This document shows, one piece after another, positions 23,483 through 31,034 of a stretch of 64,000 nucleotides of DNA. The notes beneath the pieces are model-generated. The model did not search any database. It was given only the letters and a program-made list of their open reading frames with translations, and was not told the origin of the DNA. The translations under genes were made by a program, and so were the position numbers. Every line of letters starts with the position of its first letter. Positions within the stretch are counted from its first letter, which is position 1. Source of the DNA: an uncultured Bacteroidales bacterium (lineage in GTDB: Bacteria > Bacteroidota > Bacteroidia > Bacteroidales > Muribaculaceae); assembly GCA_902776835.1 (NCBI GenBank), contig CACYRK010000004.1, forward strand, positions 1-64,000, in the 5' to 3' direction.

Positions 23483-25267
23483 ATGAGCAACACAACACGA
23501 AACAATCTTGAGGCACTGCGCGAACTCATGCGCCGTGTCAAGGTGTCGGCAGTGATTATCCCTGGCACCGACCCTCACCAGAGCGAATATATCAGCGATT
23601 ATTGGAAGTTCCGCGATTGGGTGTCGGGCTTCACGGGCAGCAACGGCACGGCAGTGGTCACCCTCGACGACGCACGTCTGTGGACCGACTCGCGCTATTT
23701 CCTGCAAGCCGAGGAGCAACTTGCCGACAGCGGCTTCACCATGATGCGCGAAAACGGCGACGACCCCGACCCCACCTACCTTGAGTGGCTGCTCAGCGAA
23801 CTTCACGACGATGCCATCATCGCCATCGACGGCCGCCTGTTCACCGCCATGGAGGCCAACCAACTCGACCGGTTTTGCGGCGAGAACGGCTTCCGCCTGG
23901 CCACCGAGTTCTACCCCGCCGACAACATCTGGACCGACCGTCCGCCGCGCCCCGCGGCACCAGCCTACGTGCACGATGAGGCATTAGCCGGCGAGACCGT
24001 CGACAGCAAACTCGAGCGCGTGTTTGACGCCATCGAGAATGCCGGTGCCGACGCGCTCTTCGTCACTGCGCTCGACGAGATTGCCTGGCTGCTCAACCTG
24101 CGCGGCAGCGATGTGGAGTTCACCCCGGTGGTGATTGCCATGATGCTCGTACAGCGCGACAACTGCAACCTGTTTATCGACAAGGACAAGGTGACGCCCG
24201 AGGTGGCCGACCACCTGAAGAAATACCACATCCGCGTGCGCGACTACGACGACGTGCAGGACTACCTGGAGCGCGTGAGCGACCGCATCACGATGATGCT
24301 CGACCCCAACAAGGTGAGCGACGCCCTGAACAGCGCGCTCGGCTGCACCATCGTCTACGGCACCTCGCCCATTGTGGGCCTGAAAGCGGTGAAGAACGAG
24401 GTGCAGATTGCTGGCATCCGCAAAGCCATGGAGCGCGACGGCGCCGCACTGGTGCGCCTGATGCGATGGGTCGAAGACACGGCACCCAGCGGCACCATCA
24501 ACGAGGTGGACGTGTGGGAGCGCGGCAAGCGAGAGCGCGCACGCATGGACAACTACCGCGGCGACAGTTTTGCCATGATTGCCGGATATCGCGAGCATGG
24601 CGCAATAGTGCATTATGAGGCCACCGACGAGAGCGCCTCGACGCTGCACGGCGAGGGCCTGCTGCTGGTCGACAGCGGAGCGCAGTATCTCGACGGCACC
24701 ACCGACATCACACGCACCATCACCTTAGGTGCGCCCACAGAGAGCGAAATCCACGACTACACGCTCGTGCTCAAGGGACATCTGGCGCTGTCGCGCGCAG
24801 TGTTCCCCACGGGAATTTGCGGCGTCAACCTCGACGTGCTGGCCCGCCTGCCGCTGTGGCAAGAGGGCATGACCTACTGGCACGGCACGGGTCACGGCGT
24901 GGGCCACTTCCTGGGTTGCCACGAGGGTCCGCAGAGCATCCGCACCGAGATTAATCCCGCGGTGCTCGAGCCGGGCATGGTGGTGAGCAATGAGCCGGGG
25001 CTCTACAAGACTGGCGAATACGGCATCCGTACCGAGAACCTGCTGCTGGTCACCGAGGCCATGAAGACCGACGACTTCGGCAGTTTCCTGCGCTTCGAGA
25101 CGCTGACGCTCTTCCCCTACGACCTGCGCCTGATCGACCGCACGATGCTCAACGCCGTGGAGATAGAGCAAATCAACGCCTACCACCGCGAGGTGTACAA
25201 CCGCATCGCGCCCTACCTCACCGATGACGAGCGCCAGTGGCTCCAGGCCAAGACGCAAGCCATCTAA
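23483..25267 (+). CDS. Xaa-Pro aminopeptidase (M24B)
   Basis: The 594-residue protein is of the long, three-domain aminopeptidase P type: two creatinase-like N-terminal domains (about 1-130 and 150-300), a pita-bread catalytic domain (about 310-530) and a C-terminal extension. Metal ligands are visible: the two aspartates in LLLVDSGAQYLDGTTDITRTI, the histidine in HGTGHGVGHFLGCHEGP, and the glutamates in SNEPGLYKTGEYGIRTEN and the later FETLTLFPYD region. The enzyme releases an N-terminal residue before proline, in the cytoplasm. It follows aroB after 31 nt of ATTATAGAT-type repeat, and a terminator follows. Confidence 0.93.
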   Translation: MSNTTRNNLEALRELMRRVKVSAVIIPGTDPHQSEYISDYWKFRDWVSGFTGSNGTAVVTLDDARLWTDSRYFLQAEEQLADSGFTMMRENGDDPDPTYLEWLLSELHDDAIIAIDGRLFTAMEANQLDRFCGENGFRLATEFYPADNIWTDRPPRPAAPAYVHDEALAGETVDSKLERVFDAIENAGADALFVTALDEIAWLLNLRGSDVEFTPVVIAMMLVQRDNCNLFIDKDKVTPEVADHLKKYHIRVRDYDDVQDYLERVSDRITMMLDPNKVSDALNSALGCTIVYGTSPIVGLKAVKNEVQIAGIRKAMERDGAALVRLMRWVEDTAPSGTINEVDVWERGKRERARMDNYRGDSFAMIAGYREHGAIVHYEATDESASTLHGEGLLLVDSGAQYLDGTTDITRTITLGAPTESEIHDYTLVLKGHLALSRAVFPTGICGVNLDVLARLPLWQEGMTYWHGTGHGVGHFLGCHEGPQSIRTEINPAVLEPGMVVSNEPGLYKTGEYGIRTENLLLVTEAMKTDDFGSFLRFETLTLFPYDLRLIDRTMLNAVEIEQINAYHREVYNRIAPYLTDDERQWLQAKTQAI

Positions 25268-25288
25268 GGCAAGCCAATATCAACCAAA

Positions 25289-25328
25289 AAGAGGATGTGC
25301 CAAAATTTGACGCATCCTCTTATTTTTT
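25289..25328 (+). terminator. Intrinsic terminator after the aminopeptidase gene
   Basis: AAGAGGATG (25289-25297) pairs with CATCCTCTT (25313-25321), followed by ATTTTTT. Confidence 0.85.
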
Positions 25329-25383
25329 GCTTGAAAAACTTATTTCAAAATCAAATTCAATCTCAGCCTCCACTAATTGTGCA

Positions 25384-26544
25384 TTATGCATTGCTGAAGA
25401 TGCAGCCCGGCAGGCGGCGCATGTTGTAGTGCGAGGCCATCGACTCGCCGTAGGCACCGGCCGAACGTACGGCAATCACGTCGCCACGCGCCGTGAGTGG
25501 CAGCAGGCAATCGTGGGCAAAGACGTCGCTCGACTCGCACACGGGGCCCACCACGTCGTAGGTCTGGGTCTCGGCAGCGGTCGACGTTAGGTTTTCCACC
25601 TTGTGGTGCGCCTCGTAGAGTGCCGGGCGGATGAGGTCGGTCATGCCGGCGTCGACGATGACAAAGCGCTTGTTTCGGTTTTCCTTAACATAGGTGACGC
25701 GGGTAATCAGCGAGCCGCACTGCCCCACGATGGAGCGGCCCAACTCGAAGTGGACTTGCTGCCCTGGCCGTAACTTCAGCCCATGCTTGAAGATGCCGAA
25801 AAACGCCTCGAAATCGGGCATCGGATGGCCGTCGGGGTCGCCGTAATCGATGCCCAAGCCGCCGCCCAGGTTTATCAACTCGAAGGTGATGCCCTTCTTC
25901 TCGTAGTGGTCGAGCAAGCCGTTTACCGTGTCGCAGAGCATGGCGTAGGGCTGCATCTGCGTGATTTGCGAGCCGATGTGGAAATGCAGGCCACGCAAGT
26001 GGATGTGTGGCAGCGAAAGAGCGAGTTTGATTACCTGCTCGAGCGACTCGAGGGCGATGCCAAACTTGTTGTCGGCGGTGCCGGTGGTGATGTAGCGATG
26101 GGTGTGTGCATCGATGTCGGGATTGACGCGCAGCGCCACGCGTGCCGTCGTGCCCATAGCGCCAGCCAGATGGTTAATTACCTCCAACTCGGGCACCGAC
26201 TCCACGTTGAAGCATCCCACGTCGTGCTTCAGTCCTAAGTTGATTTCTTCGTCGGTCTTCCCCACCCCGGCAAATGCCATCATCTCGGGCTTGAAGCCCG
26301 CCTCCAGGGCGGCTTCCATTTCGCCGCCGCTCACCAAATCGGCTCCCATGCCGTGGCGCAGGATCTCAGCCAACAGGCGCGGATTGCCATTGGCCTTAAG
26401 CGCATAATGCACCGTGGCCGGCCAACCTGCCGTGTGGCGGTTGATTTCGTCAAGGGTCTTGCCGAGCAAGGCCATGTCATAATAATAGAATGGTGTGCGA
26501 ACACTATCGCCCAGCGCACCGAGCAATTTGTCATTAAGTCTCAT
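25384..26544 (-). CDS. lysA: Diaminopimelate decarboxylase
   Basis: The 386-residue PLP enzyme makes L-lysine from meso-diaminopimelate. The PLP lysine is K50 in HYALKAN. Other family motifs are LRVNPDID, FHIGSQI, INLGGGLGIDYGD, and the active-site cysteine segment GPVCESSDVFA, with substrate-binding VRSAGAYGESM near the end. The start at 26544 gives a normal N-terminus (MRLNDKLLGALGDSVRTPFYYYD). A single gene, convergent with the aminopeptidase gene. Confidence 0.95.
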   Translation of the reverse strand: MRLNDKLLGALGDSVRTPFYYYDMALLGKTLDEINRHTAGWPATVHYALKANGNPRLLAEILRHGMGADLVSGGEMEAALEAGFKPEMMAFAGVGKTDEEINLGLKHDVGCFNVESVPELEVINHLAGAMGTTARVALRVNPDIDAHTHRYITTGTADNKFGIALESLEQVIKLALSLPHIHLRGLHFHIGSQITQMQPYAMLCDTVNGLLDHYEKKGITFELINLGGGLGIDYGDPDGHPMPDFEAFFGIFKHGLKLRPGQQVHFELGRSIVGQCGSLITRVTYVKENRNKRFVIVDAGMTDLIRPALYEAHHKVENLTSTAAETQTYDVVGPVCESSDVFAHDCLLPLTARGDVIAVRSAGAYGESMASHYNMRRLPGCIFSNA

Positions 26545-26673
26545 TTCCCAAAAATTTGATGCGAAATTAGTGCAAAGTCATCAAAAAGCCAAAAAAAAAA
26601 CGTTTTTTCATGTGAATCGCCATTCTTGGGCACAAAAAATGCACTGACACGTGCGACGCACGAAAAAAAACAG

Positions 26674-26681
26674 TAACTTTG
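26674..26681 (+). promoter_or_regulatory. Promoter -7 element for the 26743 gene
   Basis: TAACTTTG fits TAnnTTTG. The leader that follows contains a small hairpin ACCCG-CCAA-CGGGT (26691-26704), identical over 13 nt to the right end of the IS982 element at 38867-39888. Confidence 0.6.
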
Positions 26682-26742
26682 TATTCTCTAACCCGCCAAC
26701 GGGTGAGGAAGCAAATAATAATGAATTCAAACATACATTGAA

Positions 26743-27249
26743 ATGAAAAAGAACGTATTAATGATTTTTGCCCTGGCAATGATGTTGCCCTTCGGCAACG
26801 CCTCGGCGCAGACCGTATTCACATGCGAGCACTTCACCGTCACACTGCCCGATGGCTTCGAGGAGACATGGAACAGCAACGACGTGCTCAACGCAAAGGT
26901 TGACGCCGACGACGTGCTGTTCACAGCAACATATTCCGACGAGTCGCCCGACGCCAACGAATTGGAACACTATGCCGACAACATGGAGTGGATGGTTAAG
27001 AGTCGTGAGGGCGGCAAAGTGCTGAGCCGCACCATCGAAGGCAACCAGATCATCATCATCTCGTCGTACTACAACGAGTGGGAGGATGAAGACGGCGAAA
27101 CACATGTTGACTCGCAGATCGACCAGCACTACCTGCTGCTGTTCCCGAATGAGGTGTGCCTGATAGGAAAGTTGGGCTATCCGCAGGACAAGGCCGAAGT
27201 GTACGACGGTATGCTTCCCGACATCATCAAAAGTTTCCAACTCAAGTAA
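26743..27249 (+). CDS. Small secreted protein of unknown function
   Basis: A 168-residue protein with a signal peptide (MKKNVLMIFALAMMLPFGNASAQ). The mature domain alternates strands and acidic loops: FTCEHFTVTLPDGFEETW, LFTATYSDESPD, IIIISSYYNEWEDEDG, HYLLLFPNEVCLIGKLGYP, ending in a helix DGMLPDIIKSFQLK. This resembles the small periplasmic alpha/beta folds that bind or stabilise lipids and proteins, but I do not recognise a family. It has its own promoter and a terminator. Confidence 0.75.
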   Translation: MKKNVLMIFALAMMLPFGNASAQTVFTCEHFTVTLPDGFEETWNSNDVLNAKVDADDVLFTATYSDESPDANELEHYADNMEWMVKSREGGKVLSRTIEGNQIIIISSYYNEWEDEDGETHVDSQIDQHYLLLFPNEVCLIGKLGYPQDKAEVYDGMLPDIIKSFQLK

Positions 27250-27265
27250 CCATCAGCAAACACAC

Positions 27266-27293
27266 CAGGGGCGCCCAAAGCGCCCCTGTTTTT
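27266..27293 (+). terminator. Intrinsic terminator
   Basis: CAGGGGCG (27266-27273) pairs with CGCCCCTG (27281-27288), then TTTTT. Confidence 0.88.
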
Positions 27294-27305
27294 ATTTACA
27301 TCCCC

Positions 27306-27331
27306 AATCAAAGGGACGGTTCCCTTGATTT
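27306..27331. repeat. REP-like hairpin with GGGACGGTTC core
   Basis: AATCAAAGGG and CCCTTGATT flank ACGGTT. It shares the GGGACGGTTCC core of the 10.6-10.8 kb elements but has different outer arms, and it stands at the left edge of the AT-rich cassette. Confidence 0.65.
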
Positions 27332-27396
27332 AAAGTTATGTCGTTGGCTAATTTCCACAAAAATAATAAAGGCTAACGAAAGCCAACCTTTATCAT

Positions 27397-28407
27397 TTAA
27401 CAAAAATCATCAAAGACTTCGCCGCCAGTCCATTCTTCACCTTTAGCAAGCGTGAAATACTTTTGGGCTCCATCTTCTTTAAAATAAGTTTGAATACTTT
27501 TGTGAAAGTACCGCCCATCCTTGTATGTGACTTCAGATAAAGACCATGGCTTACTCGCTGTTTCATCACTGCTTTTACACATAACGTACAATGCAGTACC
27601 ATTCTCAACTAAAGCAGCATCAAGGACAATAGAGTTTTGATATTGATTAGAGCAAAAAATTTGACCTGGGCCTAAACGTTTCTTATATTCTTCAAGTGGC
27701 TTTTCATGCTGCTCTTGAGGGCATAATGGAAACTCTGTCTTTGTTGTCCAATGAACTTGAACGACATTAGGAGTAAGGGATTCATATTCATCAGTCTGAG
27801 GAAGGATACTTTGTGTCACAAGTTGTCCTCTCTTATATGAAGAACTCTGAGATTCTTGGAATACCCATTCGCCAAGAGTACCGCCCTTTGTCTTCGGCCG
27901 TTTTTCAGCCCACTTCGTCAAATTTTCATAAGCCATTCTTGCTTCGTCAGGAGAGACTGCTCTCATCCATGAGAAATTCACGTCAATCTTTTCGTGCCCT
28001 CTGAGAACAGATGGGTTCTTCAGAAAAACATCAATGCTCCCACAGATGTTTTCTATCCGTGCTACTGTTATCGGATTTTTTAAAACATTCTCAAGTCTTG
28101 TCAACCATCGAAGATTTTCCGGTCTATTGTTTTGTCGATTTGTATCAATGTGATCAACGACATGCTGTGCAGTCGGGGGTTCACCAAGAAAAGCAAATGC
28201 AACTATACGGTGAACACGCTCAGTCCCTATTAGGTTATATCCAGTTTTTATATCAACTTTTCCGAAAGTCCAATTATTATCGTCTTTACGAACTCGTTTC
28301 CCTTCACGAGAATGACGCATTACCGCTCCATTGTCTCGAACAGAATACACCTCTCCTTTGTAAGTGCATTCTTTCACTTCGCTGTAGTGTTCATCAACTG
28401 TTATCAT
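27397..28407 (-). CDS. HNH endonuclease with uncharacterised C-terminal region
   Basis: The 336-residue protein has an N-terminal segment of NUMOD/HNH_3-associated type (VYSVRDNGAVMRH) and an HNH core at about 64-108 (RVHRIVAFAFLGEPP, then VDHIDTNRQNNRPENLRWLT), with the paired histidines H66 and H86 and the asparagine cluster expected of an HNH nuclease. Residues 110-336 match nothing I recognise; they include a helical part (SPDEARMAYENLTKWAEKR) and a basic/aromatic part. The start overlaps the stop of the XRE regulator by four bases, giving a coupled pair. The gene is clearly more AT-rich than its surroundings, suggesting recent acquisition. It could be a homing-type or a defence nuclease. 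Confidence 0.8.
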   Translation of the reverse strand: MITVDEHYSEVKECTYKGEVYSVRDNGAVMRHSREGKRVRKDDNNWTFGKVDIKTGYNLIGTERVHRIVAFAFLGEPPTAQHVVDHIDTNRQNNRPENLRWLTRLENVLKNPITVARIENICGSIDVFLKNPSVLRGHEKIDVNFSWMRAVSPDEARMAYENLTKWAEKRPKTKGGTLGEWVFQESQSSSYKRGQLVTQSILPQTDEYESLTPNVVQVHWTTKTEFPLCPQEQHEKPLEEYKKRLGPGQIFCSNQYQNSIVLDAALVENGTALYVMCKSSDETASKPWSLSEVTYKDGRYFHKSIQTYFKEDGAQKYFTLAKGEEWTGGEVFDDFC

Positions 28408-28880
28408 GGCTCCTCCGGCTTGCTTTGTGGTACAAAATCAACTCGCATATTCAATGCACTTGCTATCTTGTTGAGAATATCAATGCCAACAGAAAACTTG
28501 CCTTGTTCAATGCGGCTTAAGTTACCTGCATCGATGCCAACTCGTTGAGCAAGAGTTTTTGCATCCACTTCTTGCTCTTTGCGCAATTCCTTTATACGGT
28601 TGCCTATTCGCTCTCGTTCCTTGTCACGGTCATTCATGACCCACAAGAACATATTCAGATGGTTCTTAAAGAAACCCGCCGCAATTGGCCCCCAAATAAC
28701 ATTCTCATCACCTTTGTAGTATTTTTCAAATAAGGCAACAACACATTTGGTAAACCATCCGTCCCATTGTTGCTCAATCTGATAATTCATTGAAGAGTTG
28801 AACCCTAAAATAAAGGAATCTCCATCTGATGTCTCAACCCTCGCTCGCTTTGGATCGAGAAATTCAACTTTTGTTGCCAT
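28404..28880 (-). CDS. XRE-family regulator with a novel N-terminal domain
   Basis: The 158-residue protein has a C-terminal helix-turn-helix of the XRE/Cro type (about 91-150: IGNRIKELRKEQEVDAKTLAQRVG then AGNLSRIEQGKFSVGIDILNKIASALN). The first 85 residues form a separate domain (FLDPKRARVETSDGDSFILGF, then a helical stretch with WDGWFTKCVVALFEKYY) unlike a usual regulator partner; it may sense or bind something. It is translationally coupled to the HNH nuclease (ATGA overlap at 28404-28407). A promoter and a 10-bp inverted repeat lie directly upstream, so self-regulation is likely. Confidence 0.8.
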   Translation of the reverse strand: MATKVEFLDPKRARVETSDGDSFILGFNSSMNYQIEQQWDGWFTKCVVALFEKYYKGDENVIWGPIAAGFFKNHLNMFLWVMNDRDKERERIGNRIKELRKEQEVDAKTLAQRVGIDAGNLSRIEQGKFSVGIDILNKIASALNMRVDFVPQSKPEEP

Positions 28881-28945
28881 AGGCAGAAATCGTTTTTATA
28901 GTGGTGCCCCCACTTCAAAAGATTATTTGGAAATATTTCCGGTGA

Positions 28946-28953
28946 CAAAGTTA
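28946..28953 (-). promoter_or_regulatory. Promoter of the XRE/HNH operon
   Basis: On the minus strand, TAACTTTG (28946-28953) with TTGG about 19 nt upstream. Predicted leader is about 60 nt. Confidence 0.6.
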
Positions 28954-28976
28954 GTTGTAATTGTTGAATACGCCAA

Positions 28977-29016
28977 TTGTTGAGATGATAATTTAACAAT
29001 TATTTTATCTCAACAA
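28977..29016. promoter_or_regulatory. Probable operator, 10-bp inverted repeat
   Basis: TTGTTGAGAT (28977-28986) and ATCTCAACAA (29007-29016) are perfect reverse complements around a 20-nt AT-rich centre that itself holds TAATT/AATTA. The left arm overlaps the presumed -33 region of the XRE/HNH promoter. Confidence 0.55.
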
Positions 29017-29145
29017 GATTGACTTCATGAAATTAAGGCCTTTTCTTGTCTTTTGCTGAACAACCGTATCAATCTACTTTTGCATCAAAAAAGCAAAAAG
29101 TTTTATAATTGATACCAACCAACTTCAGCACTCATCTCGGCGTTC

Positions 29146-29703
29146 CGTGTAACAAAAGGGACGGCATTTTTCATCATTTTGCAATATCTGGTGATGGTCA
29201 TTTGATGTTGCGGTTGCAAATGAGCCGACTTGCTTCCATGAATGTTTTTTTAGTGGACATCAATAATATAGAAGTTCGTCTTCGACGCACCGCCGTTTAT
29301 CCCGTATGACCAAGCGGCGCGCATCGTTGATGCGCTTACATGGTCCTATATACAAAAACGGGGTCTTCGACCCGTCAGCGCGTTCGGCATAATGCAACAA
29401 AAGGGACGGACCTTTTTTCATCATTTTGCAACAAAGGGGACGGTCCCTTTTTCATCACGGCGTGGGATTTTCCGGGTATTTACGGCCTTGAGTGCACTAC
29501 GCGCCATGGCGCGTCCCTACAAATTTATGGCGACTTTACGCTAATTGCAACAAAGGGGACGGTCCCTTTTTCATCACGGCGTGGGATCTTCCGGGTATTT
29601 ACGGCCTTGGGTGCACTACGCGCCATGGCGCGTCCCTACAAATTTTTGGCGACTTTACGCTAATTGCAACAAAGGGGACGGTCCTTTTTTCATCATTTTG
29701 CGA
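29146..29703. repeat. Compound repeat cluster with 119-bp tandem units
   Basis: The gap left of wzy holds at least five copies of AACAAAGGGGACGGTCC-type elements (29146, 29395, 29431, 29550, 29669), most followed by TTTTTTCATCA. From 29431 a 119-bp unit repeats (29431-29549, 29550-29668, then a partial copy); each full unit also contains the palindrome ACGCGCCATGGCGCGT (29499, 29618) found at 18.8-19.0 kb. The open frames that run through here are by-products of the repeat period, not genes. The stretch 29017-29145 shows nothing recognisable. Confidence 0.85.
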
Positions 29704-31020
29704 TTATGGGGATTGGGTAGACGCTTGTTCTCGATCTGGCAAGGGGTCGAGGGGCTGGCGGTGGCGGGTGATAATCATTACGTAGTCGACTATGAGAAAC
29801 ATGAAGGTGTTTCGCCATGACTCGTTGTAGAAGAGTATGACGATGGCCAGCAGAATCAGGTAGATGGTGATGTTGGCATCGGGTCGGAAGCCGTCGCGGT
29901 CGGGCAACATGTGAATCACGAAAAACACTACCATCAGCAGCAGTCCTATGACCCCGAGTTGCACCCACATGTGTAGCAGGTAAGGCACTGTGCCATAGAG
30001 CATCCAGTAGTATTCCTTGTAAAACTCGCTCTGGTCGGTCACGGTGCCGCCCTTGAAGTGCCCCACGCCGAAACCGGTGAGCCAATGCCCTGGATGCTCG
30101 TCGCTCATGTCGCCAATGAGGAGCAGTTTGGTGAATCGCGGTATGTCCTCAATTTCGCCGTTGTCCTCCTCGAGCAGGAATTTGGCATATTGCTCGCTCT
30201 CGTCGTTGAGCAGATATTTCTCGGTGTAAAACTCGGGGTTGAAGATGTCCTTCACGTCGTCGCCGGTGGACTTCACGTAGCCTATCATTGCCATCACGAG
30301 AAAGAGCACCACCAGGGGTATTGCGGCGAGAGTGCGCGCAAAAATGCGCCTGTCCATCGGCAGCAGCAACAGCAAGTACATGGCCAAGAACACGAAACTC
30401 ACCTTGGTCTCGTTGAGGAATGTAGGGAAGAGCAAAAACAGCAGCCATCGGTTGTGCCACAGTCCCGCAAGATAACTGCGTCCCCGCATGCGCGGCAGCG
30501 CCAGGTGGAACGAGATGAGGTAGATGAGCGTGGTGATGACACCCGAGTTGTAGTTGCCTAACGAGCCTCCGCCGTGGTCGCCGGCGCCGAACACCAAAAA
30601 CTGGTGCGTCACGCACACGGCCTGAATGATGAGAAACACCCACAGATGCCGGTCGAAGCGGCGTCGCATGGTGTCGTGGCGCTCGGGCGTGGCCTGGAAA
30701 TAGTGGAAAATCGGCACCAGGAAGATGTAGCCGATGAAGTCGCGCAACCCATTAAGGTAGAACGTGAAGGAGTAATCGTTGAACACACAGGTGATTACGA
30801 ACGCCACCGCCACAAACGCGATGGCATATAGCACGTCGGTGCGTCGACGCATGGTGATAAGTCCCAAGAGCACCATCACGGCATCGAATGCCAGCATCAT
30901 CATCGGCTCCAAGTCGCGCAGTGGGGGCACAATCACCTCGACGGTGTAGCCCCACATTGCCCGCACCCAGAAGGCGACGATGAACACGCGCCATATCAGT
31001 TCGCTCTTGCTCACTTGCAT
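29704..31020 (-). CDS. Polysaccharide polymerase / O-antigen ligase-like membrane protein
   Basis: A 438-residue protein with about ten transmembrane segments and a large loop (about 270-345, GDDVKDIFNPEFYTEK to WLTGFGVGHFKGG) between late helices, the topology of Wzy polymerases and O-antigen ligases. The loop includes FGVGHFKG, of the kind seen near the active region of this superfamily. It is the last gene of wzx-wza-wzc-wzy, 14 nt after wzc. In that context it probably polymerises repeat units at the periplasmic face of the inner membrane. Sequence divergence in this family makes a firm wzy label unsafe. Confidence 0.75.
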   Translation of the reverse strand: MQVSKSELIWRVFIVAFWVRAMWGYTVEVIVPPLRDLEPMMMLAFDAVMVLLGLITMRRRTDVLYAIAFVAVAFVITCVFNDYSFTFYLNGLRDFIGYIFLVPIFHYFQATPERHDTMRRRFDRHLWVFLIIQAVCVTHQFLVFGAGDHGGGSLGNYNSGVITTLIYLISFHLALPRMRGRSYLAGLWHNRWLLFLLFPTFLNETKVSFVFLAMYLLLLLPMDRRIFARTLAAIPLVVLFLVMAMIGYVKSTGDDVKDIFNPEFYTEKYLLNDESEQYAKFLLEEDNGEIEDIPRFTKLLLIGDMSDEHPGHWLTGFGVGHFKGGTVTDQSEFYKEYYWMLYGTVPYLLHMWVQLGVIGLLLMVVFFVIHMLPDRDGFRPDANITIYLILLAIVILFYNESWRNTFMFLIVDYVMIITRHRQPLDPLPDREQASTQSP

Positions 31021-31034
31021 GGCCAGTGACGGTG

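Noticed and set aside
27397..28880. Toxin-antitoxin system
   Set aside because: The regulator-nuclease order could suggest it, but the nuclease is far larger than typical toxins and neither protein resembles a known pair; it was kept as an unassigned cassette.
29109..29820. Several overlapping plus-strand open frames in the repeat cluster left of wzy
   Set aside because: Their peptides repeat with the 119-bp period (for example ATKGT and GDGPFFI), so they reflect the repeat DNA, not a gene.
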